Of a stretch of DNA of 64,000 bases, positions 11,595 to 22,847 are shown piece by piece. The stretch is taken from assembly GCA_946811695.1 (NCBI GenBank), contig OX328123.1, positions 15,777,538 through 15,841,537 on the forward strand. The letters run 5' to 3'. The position numbers and the translations under genes were made by a program. Position 1 is the first letter of the stretch, and each line of letters opens with the position of its first letter. This DNA is from Gonocerus acuteangulatus (lineage: Eukaryota; Arthropoda; Insecta; Hemiptera; Coreidae). Below the pieces are notes generated by a model that was not told where the DNA came from, ran no database searches, and saw only the letters and a program-made list of their open reading frames with translations.

Positions 11595-12894
11595 TAAGAA
11601 GAGGCCCACGACGATAGGTTGGTATAACTATTCCTGTTGCTGGAATGAGTCTCCTGTAACCTTGACCCCAGGCAAATCTCCGGGCCTCATCCTGGTGAGT
11701 CTCCACTTACCCCACGCCCTCGAAATCCTAATCTCACCAGCCCTTAGCGAGTTAATATAACTCATTTCTCTACCTCTTCAACAATTACAGTTGCTAAATT
11801 AACAATTAGAAACGTCTCTCGCAGCCAGAGTTTCATCAAACAAACATTTAGGGTAATTTTCAACTGCCCTTGAGACCTGTTGAGTATTCTCTCTTTCCCC
11901 TTTTAGTAAAGTTTATGTCAGTAAATTAATTTTGATCAGTAAAAGAAGATTTATTATTACAGAATTACTATAATTTACTACTAAAGGTTTACAAATTAAA
12001 AAAAAAATCAGCAGCATACAAAAAAAAATAATGTTTTGAAGAGCTGGTTATTACTTCCCACTTACCTCAATGTTGCAACATTTTTCAAAATATTTCAAAA
12101 AGGCTACAATGAGTCCTATACAGGTCTTGTCTGTTGACAAAATGATCTTCTTTGTAATATTTCCTCTACTCTAAACGTAACGAAAATTTACATATCATAC
12201 TCGTACTTTGGATAAAGATCAAACGTGTGAATGTGGGCGTAACGGAGAGGCTGAGGGGGCTGCAGCCCCCCCCCCGTTTTTATGTAAATCAAATATTAAT
12301 TACCAGGAAATTTACTATTGTAATTCAATTATAAGTGTAATTATCACAATTATGATAGTCAGTAATTAAAATATAAATTACCAAGAATTGTAATTGAATA
12401 ACAATCGTCGTGCTTTCTTCATCTTCATACATATTGAAAAAAAGGGTGCGCAAAGATGTTTTTATATTTCACGTTCAATGTAAACTGTCAGTGAAAGACT
12501 GGTTGTTATCAATAAATCGCAAGAACCTAAGGGATTTAAAATATTTTCTTGCTTAAGTCGTGAACCATGCCCGTCAAAACAATGTATGCAACAATTACAT
12601 TTTTGTAATTCAATTATTTCTGATATTTGAAATGGTAACTATTAAATAACTACGTAATTCAAATACTTGAGTTATATTTAATTGAAATACAATCGATATT
12701 TTCAGCATATTCAATTAAAATAAAAAAATATAATTAATAATTCAAATACCATTGAATTACATTTTAATTAAAATTTACACAAAACTGGCTGGAAGCCTAT
12801 AAATTCAACAGGATTTTTTTGGAGTGCAAATTTTGTAGAAGAAAACGTTTTCCGGAGAGCGGATTCTCCTCGTTAATGAAATTTATATTTTTAC
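11593..12894. other. Spacer with GTAATTCAATTAC-rich stretches
   Basis: 12236-12280 carries a G-run/GGCTGCAGCCCC/C-run palindrome also seen near 47000, 52770 and 54420. 12300-12780 is rich in AATTGAATTAC-type words on both strands, suggesting an old palindromic repeat. No gene seen. Confidence 0.4.
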
Positions 12895-13025
12895 GGGGTA
12901 ATATATAGGTTACCATCCTTTTCTAGCCAGGATAGGGCTTATGCCTTTTTTTTCTAAAGAAAAGCCCCATTGTGGGAATCGAACCCATGACCCTTGGCAC
13001 GGAGTGTTTAGTGATCACGCCTCGA
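12895..13025 (-). mobile_element. tRNA-derived SINE, family 2 (partial)
   Basis: Minus-strand copy sharing the family body (TAGGTTACCATCCTTTTCTA, then CAGGATAGGGC) and a tRNA-like B box (GGTTCGATTCCCAC complement) with the better copies at 46163 and 56197. The head is decayed and no target duplication is evident. Confidence 0.7.
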
Positions 13026-13337
13026 ATGAAGTTTATGTGTCTTTTTAAAGTAGTTTTGTGATGAAAGACGTACCAATTGGGTCATTTATCAGAATGACAA
13101 CTAGGACACAACAATCATATCGCACTAGTATTTCTAAAGTGACTCAACTCAAAAGTCGGTGATTTTCAGTTAATACTATGAAAGACGTGGTAAATATCTC
13201 TTTATCGACCATCAAAACTGTGTGTACCTAGCTACAGAGCTAGAACCTCAACCTTAAATTGAAAATTTGAGGTGTGCTCATTAACATACATTAGCCGTAG
13301 GTTCTCAAAAAACAGAATATCTAATGGAATTTTTGGA

Positions 13338-13374
<37 letters not shown>

Positions 13375-13954
13375 GCTTCGGCGTGAAAAAATCTTAGAGA
13401 AACATTCAAAAATCTCCTGCAGTTCTTTGGCTGCAGAAGAGAGTCTTTCGAAGCCTAATAAACGTCAAACATAATTGGTTCAGGAATAAATTTCGATTGT
13501 ACCACCTTAGTGCGGAGAAATGGGCGGTCCATGAGTCTTAAATGTTGTTTTATTTCTACTGATAACAAAGAAATAAAATATTCTGTTCTTAGCATTCAAA
13601 TCACAAGATACCTAAGCATTATGTGAAAAAACGCTACGACTACACAGATCCTGATTTTTATACTACATTTTCTTAATTTTTTTTTTAACTAAAATAAATT
13701 AAATTTAAATATTAAACAGTTATCACTGAGTACAGTAGTATATATGGTGTAGATGAGTTCGAGTTTTCGCTGGATGCCTAGTAGAGCTGGCCCCAACAAG
13801 AGTAGGAGAAGCAGAGGCCCATGACCCAGCGTTAGGACATTGCCTTCACCAGCCGAGCAGGTCCCTGGCCTCCAGCATTGGCTTCCTTAACCATTCAAAC
13901 TACATATCAGATTAGTAACATTTATGTGAGAATCATAACAAATCATACTTCATC
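13026..13954. other. Spacer with poly(T) at about 13340-13373
   Basis: A 33-nt T run could be the tail of an old minus-strand retroposed copy. 13750-13900 is a more GC-rich patch, not assigned to any family. No supported gene. Confidence 0.4.
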
Positions 13955-14590
13955 AACTACATACTTACATATAGTCAGGTCATATAAATACTTCATCAAC
14001 TACATACTTACATATAGTCAGGTCATATAAATTCTTCATCAACTACATACTTACAGATAGTCAGGTTATATAAATACTTCATCAACAACATACTTACATA
14101 TAGTCAGGTCATATAAATACTTCATCAACAAAATACTTACATATAGTCAGGTCATATAAATACTTCATCAACTACATACTTACATATAGTCAGGTCATAT
14201 AAATACTTCATCAACAACATACTTACATATAGTCAGGTCATATAAATACTTCATCAACTACATACTTACATATAGTCAGGTCATATAAATACTTCATCAA
14301 CTACATACTTACATATAGTAAGGTCATATAAATACTTCATCAACTACATACTTACATATAGTAAGGTCATATAAATACTTCATCAAGTACATACTTACAT
14401 ATAGTCAGGTCATATAAATACTTCATCAACAAAATACTTAAATATAGTCAGGTCATATAAATACTTCATCAACTACATTCTTACATATAGTCAGGTCATA
14501 TAAATACTTCATCAACTACATACTTACATATAGTCAGGTCATATAAATACTTCATCAACTACATACTTACATGTAGTAAGGTCATATAAA
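13955..14590. repeat. 43-bp minisatellite, about 15 copies
   Basis: Tandem units containing CATCAACTACATACTTACAT followed by ATAGTCAGGTCATATAAATACTT, at a constant 43-bp spacing. Variants include AACAAA for AACTAC and AGTAAGG for AGTCAGG, showing mixed ages or sequence exchange between units. Non-coding. Confidence 0.95.
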
Positions 14591-15478
14591 TAATGTGGCT
14601 TCGAATATATCCTCTAGTAGTTGTCTCTTAGCTAAGTTAATTAATGTTTTTTTTTTCCTATCGATTCAACAGATTTAAATGAATATAAATGTCCGCGTCA
14701 CCAAAATTAGACAAAACATTTTTGTAAAGACGACCCATTAGCATAATGTTGCACAAGATGTTCAACTCAAATTCCTTCTTCTTGGATCGAACAATATCTT
14801 CTTTGGAGAACAGTAAATATCTCTTGTAAGATAGTTTTAAATGGCCGAATTGTTCATCAAAAAATCTTGGAGCTCAATAAAAAGTGATTAGTGTTCGTTC
14901 GTATTTAATCAAAATAATTGTATCTCTAATTACAAGGAGTAATTATAATATATATATAAATATATATGCGTGTGAGTATAAAAGGAGAGGGTGGAAGATA
15001 TAACATACACTTTTAATGATTTTTATATAGGTATTATGAAATATTATTTTAGTTTTATCGTTCTTCTCGGAAACAAAGCAAAAAAGAGAAAAATGCCAAA
15101 GGATTTTTTTTCTTTCTTTTTTCTTCCTGCATCGATTCCCGAAGCTTTTCCGTTTATTTTAGGGGCGTGCTGCATAAATACAGAAATATGTATTAGTATA
15201 TTATTTTAAGTACCATTCTGTTCTTCTGGATTAATTGATTTTTGTTTTATTCTTTATTTACAATAACTCATAGTTTCTAGTAGTTTTGCTATCTAATACA
15301 TTCAACTGTATATTTACAGATTACAGATCCAAGTGATTACATATATACAAATCATAAATAAAAAGAATCAAATAAAGGATCTTGACGGTGTATGGACTCG
15401 AATTTACAAAACGATTAGAAGGATTTGTTAATTATTTTATAGATTCGTGATTCCCTGCTTTAATTGTTTTCATTAGTT
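14591..15478. other. Spacer, no gene seen
   Basis: AT-rich sequence with no homology recognised. Confidence 0.4.
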
Positions 15479-16499
15479 AAAAGTCCGTCACGCAGGAGCT
15501 GCATAACTAAGCACTTTCCTCAGACTTTGGGTAGTGTAGACTGCTTTCCAGAACAATTTGCTTAAAATATCCTACATAAATAAAATAAAAACATGAATAG
15601 TTCTCTTTTAATTTTGTAATGAGTAAATGTTCAATTATTAATTTGCTTCCAGAGTTATGTTTACACATGGTACCTACTACACTACTTAATAAATACAAAA
15701 AACTTAATATTTTCGTCTTTTTATCCGACGCAGAGCGTACAGTCCATCTAGTGGTAGAAAGCGCTCCTTGCGGAGGCGTTGCGAACCTACGTCTGGCAGG
15801 CTAATTCTATTGAAATATATTACAAAGTAAACCCCCTTTTCGAATTGACCGATTCAGCTCATTTTTTACAACACTTCTTTCTCATGAGTTACCAACGACG
15901 AATACCACGTTTCGTTATAATACAGCAGAAATTACGACCAGCATGAGTATATTAGTAATTTGGGTCCGGAGTAAACCCCCCCTCCTAATGAACCGATTTA
16001 GTTTATTTTTACAGTCCATTTCCCCCTGAAGATTACCACTACGAATACTGAGTTTCGTCGAAATATAACAAAATTTACGGCTGGTAGTGGCGAATTGGTA
16101 ATGTGGGTCCGGATTATCCCCCCCCCTTCCTAATGAACCGATTTAGTTGATTTTTACAACACATTTTTACCTACAGATTACCACTACGAATACCGCGTTT
16201 TGTCGAAATATAACAAAAATCATGGCTGTTAGTGGCGAATTGGTATTGTGGGTCCGAAGTAACCCCCCCCCCCCCGTCCTAAATCTCATTTTTCTCTCTA
16301 GATTACCACTACGAATACCAAGTTTCGTTGAAATATAACAAATATTACGGCTGGCATGGTCAAATTAGTGTTGTGGGTGCGGGGTAAACCCCCCTTCCGG
16401 TGGACCGATTTTGGTAGTTAACGAACTCGTTCAATCGTTTGCTAATTGAATGCTATATACCAAGTTTCGTGACGAAAAAACAAAAACTCAGTGTTAACA

Positions 16500-16542
<43 letters not shown>

Positions 16543-16656
16543 TTTAACGGGGGTCATTTTCGGTGTCTACTAGGATCGATAAAGATTTGAAGAAATTTTT
16601 CAAAATTTCCGCCATGAGTGCAACCTCAATAGCTACTTTCCTTCGGAGGAAAGTGC
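15479..16656 (+). mobile_element. HINE-A copy 1 (Helentron-like non-autonomous element)
   Basis: The left end reads AAAAGTCCGTCACGCAGGAG. Just inside is AGCACTTTCCTC (about 15510), the inverted equivalent of GAGGAAAGTGCT at the right end. Between them lie several diverged ~130-bp internal repeats (each with CCGATTTAG and ACCACTACGAATACC), the segment GTGTTAACAGACA, a central (TA)n (16501-16540) and a right segment starting AAATTTTAACGGGGGTCATT. The right end folds as ACTTTCCTTCGGAGGAAAGT. Subterminal inverted repeats, an internal microsatellite and a 3' hairpin are known hallmarks of Helentron-derived elements (DINE-1/HINE type). No protein is encoded. Confidence 0.8.
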
Positions 16657-17734
16657 TCATAAAAACGTGATTCTAAACAATATTAAAATTCTGTACAAAA
16701 AAAGGAAAACGTGAAATCAAAATAGTTGTGTGTGTATTATCTTTTAGATAAAAATGTTTTGGAACCAGGTATATTTATGATTTTAAATATTTAATTTTTT
16801 TAAATAATCCGAAAATACTTTACACGACAATGTGGAGAACTAGAGAAATATTTATATACCTCAGTCGTATAGCATATTTAATACCAACTAACAAAGCCCA
16901 AATATCAATAAACAATAAAAACCAATTATGACTTGTAATTTCAATTGGAAAATAAAATTAATTTAAAAATTATTTATTTAACTTACAGAGCAATGCCCTG
17001 GCCTTGAGAGACCCAGTCCTCTTGTTACTCACAGCCAAAACTTTGCCTGGCCCCAATTAGCAACAACACTGATTACTAAACCTATAAACTCCATTTGAGG
17101 ACAGGAATAGTTCACGAGACTATTTTCGTAATACATTTCTTAGGAATATTTTTTACAACCTCTTCTCCAGACGAAAGCAGATTTCGTACATTTTGTATGA
17201 TTAAGGAGCTGAGTCAATCCATTTGAAATGGTCCAGAAAAATATAATCTGGTCGCTAGACCATTTTAGAAAAATATGATATTTTTACCATCGATTAAATA
17301 TGGAATCAGTAGTTCAAAACCATTTTTTTTTTCAAGAGTCAACGGTTTGAAAATGTCAGCCAACTATGTTTCACCGCCCATGCTGATTTTAGAGTTTATC
17401 AGCTCTTTATAATCAATTTTTTCTAAAATATTCAAGCAACCACCTATGGACCACTTGTTATGGATTGACTTAGTTATTGTTGGGCACCTATTTTAAAATT
17501 TCTGACTTTCACATCAGAATATCATTAATGCCTATACAACAGAACTGTTACCCGAAACTTTTTATTCCAAGATTTTCTCGAAAATTACAGTCGTCTGTTG
17601 CAGTTATTCTGCGTGCTAACGCAGATCCTAATTTTTTAGAAAATAATATATTTTAATTAAATTAAATCAAAGAAGAATTTGATTGAGGGCAGACATGAAT
17701 AATTTGATATATATACATGCATTCATCTATATAT
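16657..17734. other. Spacer, no gene seen
   Basis: AT-rich, unique-looking; no supported frame. Confidence 0.4.
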
Positions 17735-18096
17735 GTATAAAAATCACCTGTCAGTCTGTTTTTCAGTTTGTCTGTTTCTATGTCTGTTTGTTCCTTTTAC
17801 AAATCCACACCGTTTGACCTATTTTGACCAAACTTGGCACACAGGTAGGTCATTATCCGGGAAGTCTTGTAGGGTACGTCAAAAATCTACCAGCTGTCTG
17901 TCGGTCTGTTTGTCCCTTATACAAATACACACCGTTTGACCGTATTCGACAAAACTTAGAACACATGTAGGCCTGACCTGTTAACCCGAACAGATTTGTG
18001 TTATTAGATTTTATTATTACTTATTTGGTTTCTAATTTATTTGGTCTTTTCTAGATGCTGAAAGTAGGTGTAGCATGCACGCCGGGTAACAGCTAG
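17735..18096 (+). mobile_element. Helitron-like 3' end with internal repeats, copy 1
   Basis: Two diverged ~125-bp internal repeats (each with TGTCTGTTTGTTCC, CACCGTTTGACC and CACAGGTAGG) lead to a terminus GCCGGGTAACAGCTAG followed by T. CTAG|T is the canonical Helitron 3' boundary. Shared with 19945-20215; related repeats occur at 33715-34080. The 5' end is not resolved. No Rep/helicase coding is seen. Confidence 0.6.
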
Positions 18097-18103
18097 TAGA
18101 TAT

Positions 18104-18104
18104 G

Positions 18105-18165
<61 letters not shown>
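18104..18165. repeat. (TA)n microsatellite
   Basis: TA tract just right of the Helitron-like CTAG end. Confidence 0.95.
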
Positions 18166-18168
<3 letters not shown>

Positions 18169-18294
18169 CAAATGCCCAAACCTCTGAAATTTGATAGAAC
18201 TCTACGAGTGACAGCAAGGTGGATAACAATTAATGTTTATCTAACCCTTGGACCCCCAAGGGACATTGGCCTCTTTTGTTGTTTGTTCTTTTGT

Positions 18295-18295
<1 letters not shown>
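18166..18295. other. Unique segment between two (TA)n tracts
   Basis: 130 bp between TA tracts, containing a palindromic CCCTTGGACCCCCAAGGG (18245-18262). No family recognised. Confidence 0.4.

Positions 18296-18357
<62 letters not shown>
18296..18357. repeat. (TA)n microsatellite
   Basis: About 60 bp of TA repeats. Confidence 0.95.
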
Positions 18358-18361
<4 letters not shown>

Positions 18362-18784
18362 TAAAATAACATATAATGATAACGTTTTATGAACTGTATT
18401 ACACCTGATTGTGACTAATTCCTGCCACTAATTGACTTAAGAATTAAAATTGAGTAGTTAATGTGTAGCTAATAATTGACAGAACCGATTGGTAATTAAT
18501 TGATTGAACCCCCCTCCCCATTGCTGAATAATGGGGCTTTCCTGAGGCAATGGCCTATTTGTCAAGTGACGCCGCTTATGAAATAATAACCAACCGGTAA
18601 GTGGGATTTATTATTACGTGGCTCGATGCTCAATTTAATCTGTCTTTCGTTCTTCCAGGATTCTAGGAAAAAAATTAATAAATTATTTGACCCTCAATTG
18701 TCCTGGAAGTGTGACAATTCTTCGTGAAGTTGCGGATGGCACTGAAACTTTAGCACTTCATCCGCATTTCACACTGTCTTACTT
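18358..18784. other. Spacer, no gene seen
   Basis: Mixed AT-rich sequence with no frame of note. Confidence 0.4.
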
Positions 18785-18914
18785 TAACCCATTAATTTTT
18801 TTTTTGTTTCAGAATTTGACAAAACTTCATAAAAATCCCTCCCCCACAAAGACAACCCAAATAGGAAATAGCTAAGTGATGCATTTTCGCATCACTGGGC
18901 ATTAATGGGTTAAG
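18785..18914. mobile_element. Short TTAA-flanked MITE (piggyBac-like ends)
   Basis: Starts TTAACCCATTAAT and ends ATTAATGGGTTAA, giving a 130-bp element with 13-bp inverted ends that include TTAA. TTAA with a following CCC is the piggyBac arrangement. Too short to encode anything. The call rests on the ends only. Confidence 0.5.
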
Positions 18915-18949
18915 GGGTGCTACTACCTCATGTGGTCAAAATAAGAGCA

Positions 18950-19090
18950 ATAGTTTTTCAGCTAACGCTTTAGTTTTTCATGCAGGAGATGGTGGGTTCG
19001 ATTCCCCACCATTTGCGGTAGGACTTTTCTGGTGCCAAGGCTCTTTGAGAAAATTCCTCTGATGACAATGTGCAAAAAAAAAAAAAATAA
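18950..19090 (+). mobile_element. tRNA-derived SINE, family 1 (diverged)
   Basis: Carries GGTGGGTTCGATTCCCCACC (B box), a TCTTTGAGAAAATTCC body segment and an A-rich tail (19075-19090). The head is degraded. Same order of blocks as the family 1 copies elsewhere. Confidence 0.6.
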
Positions 19091-19744
19091 ACTCGAAACA
19101 AAATACCAGGGGCGATAGTTTGCATGCGGCAATTGTTATTCTAGAACAAAAAACCGATATTATTTTGAAAGAAGAAGGCTAAATCTAGTAAATTACGTAG
19201 GGATGTTAAGAAATATTAATTTTTTCGAAAATGGTGGACAATTCTTCATTTTCTATTAAACAAATCCGTCGAAAATCGGTCATTAAATCGTAATAATTCA
19301 ATTAATGGAAAAATCCTCGGTACTTTACTAGCAAATATCATTAGGAATCGGCAGTTAACATTTGAAGTGGAATAGGTGAATATTAAATACGCTAGCGTAT
19401 CGCCCGATTTAATAAATACAGTTTTGAGAAAATGTACGTTTAATGTCCGAAAAGTTATTTTTCATTTTTGCGTGATTTCTTGCAATAAAGATAAATTTTA
19501 ATTTTGAAATGTTTTGGGGGTTTAGTTGAAAAATGGAATTTTTGGCTCGTTTAAAAACTGTTCCGGCAAACACTCTTGAATATCATTTTTGATTTGCTGA
19601 GGAAGCATTTAAGCCCATAAAATAGAAAATGGTGTTTGTGGTTTAGTAAAAAAACGTTACAAGGTAGTATTACCCTTTAGTAACGATATGTTGTAGAAAT
19701 GTATTTGGTACGAATAAAACCTCCGTATGCGTAACTAGGCACGC
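19091..19744. other. Spacer, no gene seen
   Basis: AT-rich; no recognised element. Confidence 0.4.
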
Positions 19745-19860
19745 TCCTAAGAGGCGTATCCTTTTCTAGCTTGGATAGGCCTTCTAAAGAAAAGCCACCA
19801 CCCCTAGTTGGAATTGAACCCATCGACTTTAGGGAGGGAGTGCAAGCGCCTTAATTATCA
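19745..19860 (-). mobile_element. tRNA-derived SINE, family 2 (partial)
   Basis: Minus-strand copy with the body words TCCTTTTCTAGC and GGATAGGCC, AAAGAAAAGCCACCACCCC and a B-box relic (GTTGGAATTGAACCCA on the plus strand). Diverged. Confidence 0.6.
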
Positions 19861-19944
19861 ATTGAAATAATAAATTTAATTCAAATAAATTATAGGGTAT
19901 TCTTGAAAGAAAAAAAAAACATTAAAGGGACAACGAATAATAAT
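19861..19944. other. Short spacer
   Basis: AT-rich, with a short poly(A) at about 19911. Confidence 0.4.
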
Positions 19945-20214
19945 GAATGAAGCCTATTTTGACCAAACATGGCACACAGGTAGGCCTTGTAGGCTAGGTC
20001 AAAAAAATCTACCAGCCGTCTGTCGGTCTGTTTGTTCCTTATACAAATACACACCGTTTGACCGTATTTGACCTGTTCTGAGGTCTGACCTGTTAACCCG
20101 AACAGTTACAGACTTGTGTTATTAGATTTTATTATTACTTATTTGGTTTCTAATTTTTTGGGGCTTTTCTAGATGCAGAAAGTAGGTGTAGCATTGCACG
20201 CCGGGTAACAGCTA

Positions 20215-20215
<1 letters not shown>
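19945..20215 (+). mobile_element. Helitron-like 3' end, copy 2
   Basis: Same repeat words and identical terminal GCCGGGTAACAGCTAG|T as the copy ending at 18096. A deletion has removed part of one internal repeat. It abuts a (TA)n tract, as copy 1 nearly does. Confidence 0.6.

Positions 20216-20299
<84 letters not shown>
20216..20299. repeat. (TA)n followed by (TG)n microsatellite
   Basis: About 47 bp of TA, then about 35 bp of TG. Confidence 0.95.
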
Positions 20300-20301
<2 letters not shown>

Positions 20302-20603
20302 TTCTATGTTCTATTTTCATGTTTTCTCGGGATTTAAATATAATATAAATATTTTGCAAATTCTTCTTTAAAAAATCTCGAATGAGGACAGTTACATAAG
20401 TAAAGTGCGTATTGTAACTAAAAGCGATCCGTTGGCCCACTTGTGCGGATTCGATGCACTCCTAACAGGATCAGGAAGGGACATTGTCTCCAGAAACCAT
20501 TCAACTGAACTCGTATTGTTTTACACCATCTACGTCGAGGCGGCACACTTCCCTTCCATGTATTTACTGGTTATTTACAGACAAATTTTACTACACTCCT
20601 TTT
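20300..20603. other. Spacer, no gene seen
   Basis: Ordinary mixed-composition DNA; a 74-codon frame at 20405 has no recognised domain. Confidence 0.4.
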
Positions 20604-20740
20604 TAGCGCGGTTCCTCCCTCCCCCATAGGGAGGAACCCCGCTTATAAGGTTGATACAATAAAACAATCCGGAAGTGCCGACTAGAAAATTTCGCGTTTC
20701 AGAACCCCTAGAGACCGAAAATAACGGTGGGTCAAATTTG

Positions 20741-20810
<70 letters not shown>

Positions 20811-20812
20811 TA

Positions 20813-20875
<63 letters not shown>

Positions 20876-22847
20876 CTGTTCGCTCTGTAGCTCCCAGACG
20901 AATGGTCCGATTTTGATGAAATTTGGTACAAAAATCTTTCGTCTAATTTGAAAGGTCAAGTTCGTTAACCAGCAAAATCCGCCTACTGGAAGATGGCGTT
21001 TGGGGCGAAATTCGCGCCAAAAAAATCGTAACGCTTACGTTTTTGAGTTCATAAGCTTGTAAGTACTCGTTTTATATGCTTCTTGGGCTAGGAAAACGAA
21101 TGAAACCATTTTCAAGGCGATAGCTTTAACCGTTTTCGAGAAAATTGGAAAAATAGTTTTTGAATACCGTTTTAGCGCGGTTCCTCCCTCCCCATAGGGA
21201 GGAACCCCGCTTATAAGCTTGATACAATGAAACAATCCGGAAGTGCCGACAAGAAAATTTCGCGTTTCAGAACCCCCAGAGATATATTTGTCTGTTCGCT
21301 CATTTCTGGCTTCCCTGATGGTCCGATTTTGATGAAATTTGGTACAAAAATCAGTCGTCCAATTTGAAAGGTCAAGTTCGTTAACCAGCGAAATCCGCCC
21401 ACTGGAAGATGGCGTTTGGGGCGAAATTCGCGCAGGAAAAATCGTAACGCTTACGTTTTTGAGTTCATAAGCTTGTAAGTACTCTTTTTATAGGCTTCTT
21501 GGGCTAGGAAAACGAATGAAACCATTTTCAAGGCGATAGCTTTAACCGTTTTTGAGAAAATTGGAAAAATAGTTTTTGAATACCGTTTTTGGTTTCGGTA
21601 CTTAGAATCACGGGATTCAGTTGAAACATTATCTGCATGTTCTACTTTCCTTAAAACTAATATGTTGAAAGTTATGTTACGTTTGGAGTTAAGGAAGGGT
21701 TAGAATAAAATATTCTATTAACAGACATGAAAAGTTTTGGGAACTTCGTATACTTTCATTAATATCTCGAAAAAGGTTGAGAATCATGGCAAACGGAAGA
21801 ATACCATTAGGAAGCTTATTAAATGCTCTAAAAAAAGGTTCTAATGAAAGTTTTGATTAGGCGATGTCAATCGGAGAAATAAGAGCTTAAAACTTTAAAG
21901 TAATTGATTTCGCTTATTCGAACTGTTCTTTTTGTCTGTTTTTTATTCCTTGTTATTTTTTAATTGCTTATTTTGGATAATGTATTTGAAAATAAAACAG
22001 GTTAAGAAAAATAAGAAAAACAATTTAATGTTAGAGATATGGATTTCCAAGATATATAGCTTTTCAACTGCCTAGCGTCCTTCCTAGGGAGGGTTCTTTG
22101 TCTTTGATTTTGGCACTTAGAATTATGGGCTACAGTTGAAACATTTTCTGCATGTTTGAGTTTCATCAACACTAATATGTTGAAATTGTTGTTACGTTTA
22201 GAGTAAAGGAAGGGTTAGAATAAAATATTTTATTAACAGACAAAAAAAGTTTTGGTAACTTTGTATACTTTCGTTAGTATCTCGAAAACCGTTGACAATC
22301 TTGTGAAGCGGAAGATTACCATTCGGAAGCTTACTAAATGCTCTACAAAAAAGGTTCTGAAGAAAGTTTTAATTAGGCGATGTCAATCGGAGAAATAAGT
22401 GCTTAAAACTTTATATTAGTTGATTTCGTTTATTCGAACGGTTCTTTTTGTCTGTTTTACTCCTTGTTATTTTTTAATTGATTATAGTTGGATAATGTAT
22501 TTGACAATAAAACTGGTTATGTAAAATAACAAAAACAATTTATTGTTAGAAATATAGATTTCCAAGATTCCAAGACCTTGTAACTAGCGGGATCTAGTGT
22601 TAGCCGACCTTTCTAGGTAAGATCGTAAATCATGACCTTTCAAGAACTTTCAAGACTTTACTACACACAGGAATGGCGTTAGTGACCTTAAGGGTTGACA
22701 CGCCATTATAATAATTAATTAAAAAAAAAAAAGACTGGTGGAACCAAAATAATAACTGCTTCTATTATAATCTTTCCAAATTAAACTAGGGATATGAACG
22801 GAACCGCGCTAAGATGATGCAGTTCCCGCGAGACGGACTTTTTTTTG
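20604..22847 (-). mobile_element. HINE-C copy 1, compound, with two right ends
   Basis: Read on the minus strand, the left end is at about 22847 (AAGTCCGTCTCGCGGGAACT, then the subterminal AGCGCGGTTCC). A right end follows at about 21173 (hairpin GGTTCCTCCCT/AGGGAGGAACC, then GCGCTAAAA), and a second copy of the right-end segment runs to 20604. The outer right segment carries the central (TA)n (20742-20871); in the inner one it has shrunk to GATATATTTG. Inside, 21590-22040 and 22110-22560 are a diverged ~480-bp tandem duplication. No protein-coding capacity. The ~60-codon frames here are in repeat sequence. Confidence 0.7.

Noticed and set aside
11389..11760. Arg/Glu-rich and Ser/Leu/Pro-rich frames
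   Set aside because: Translation of the (GGGA)n/(GA)n microsatellite.
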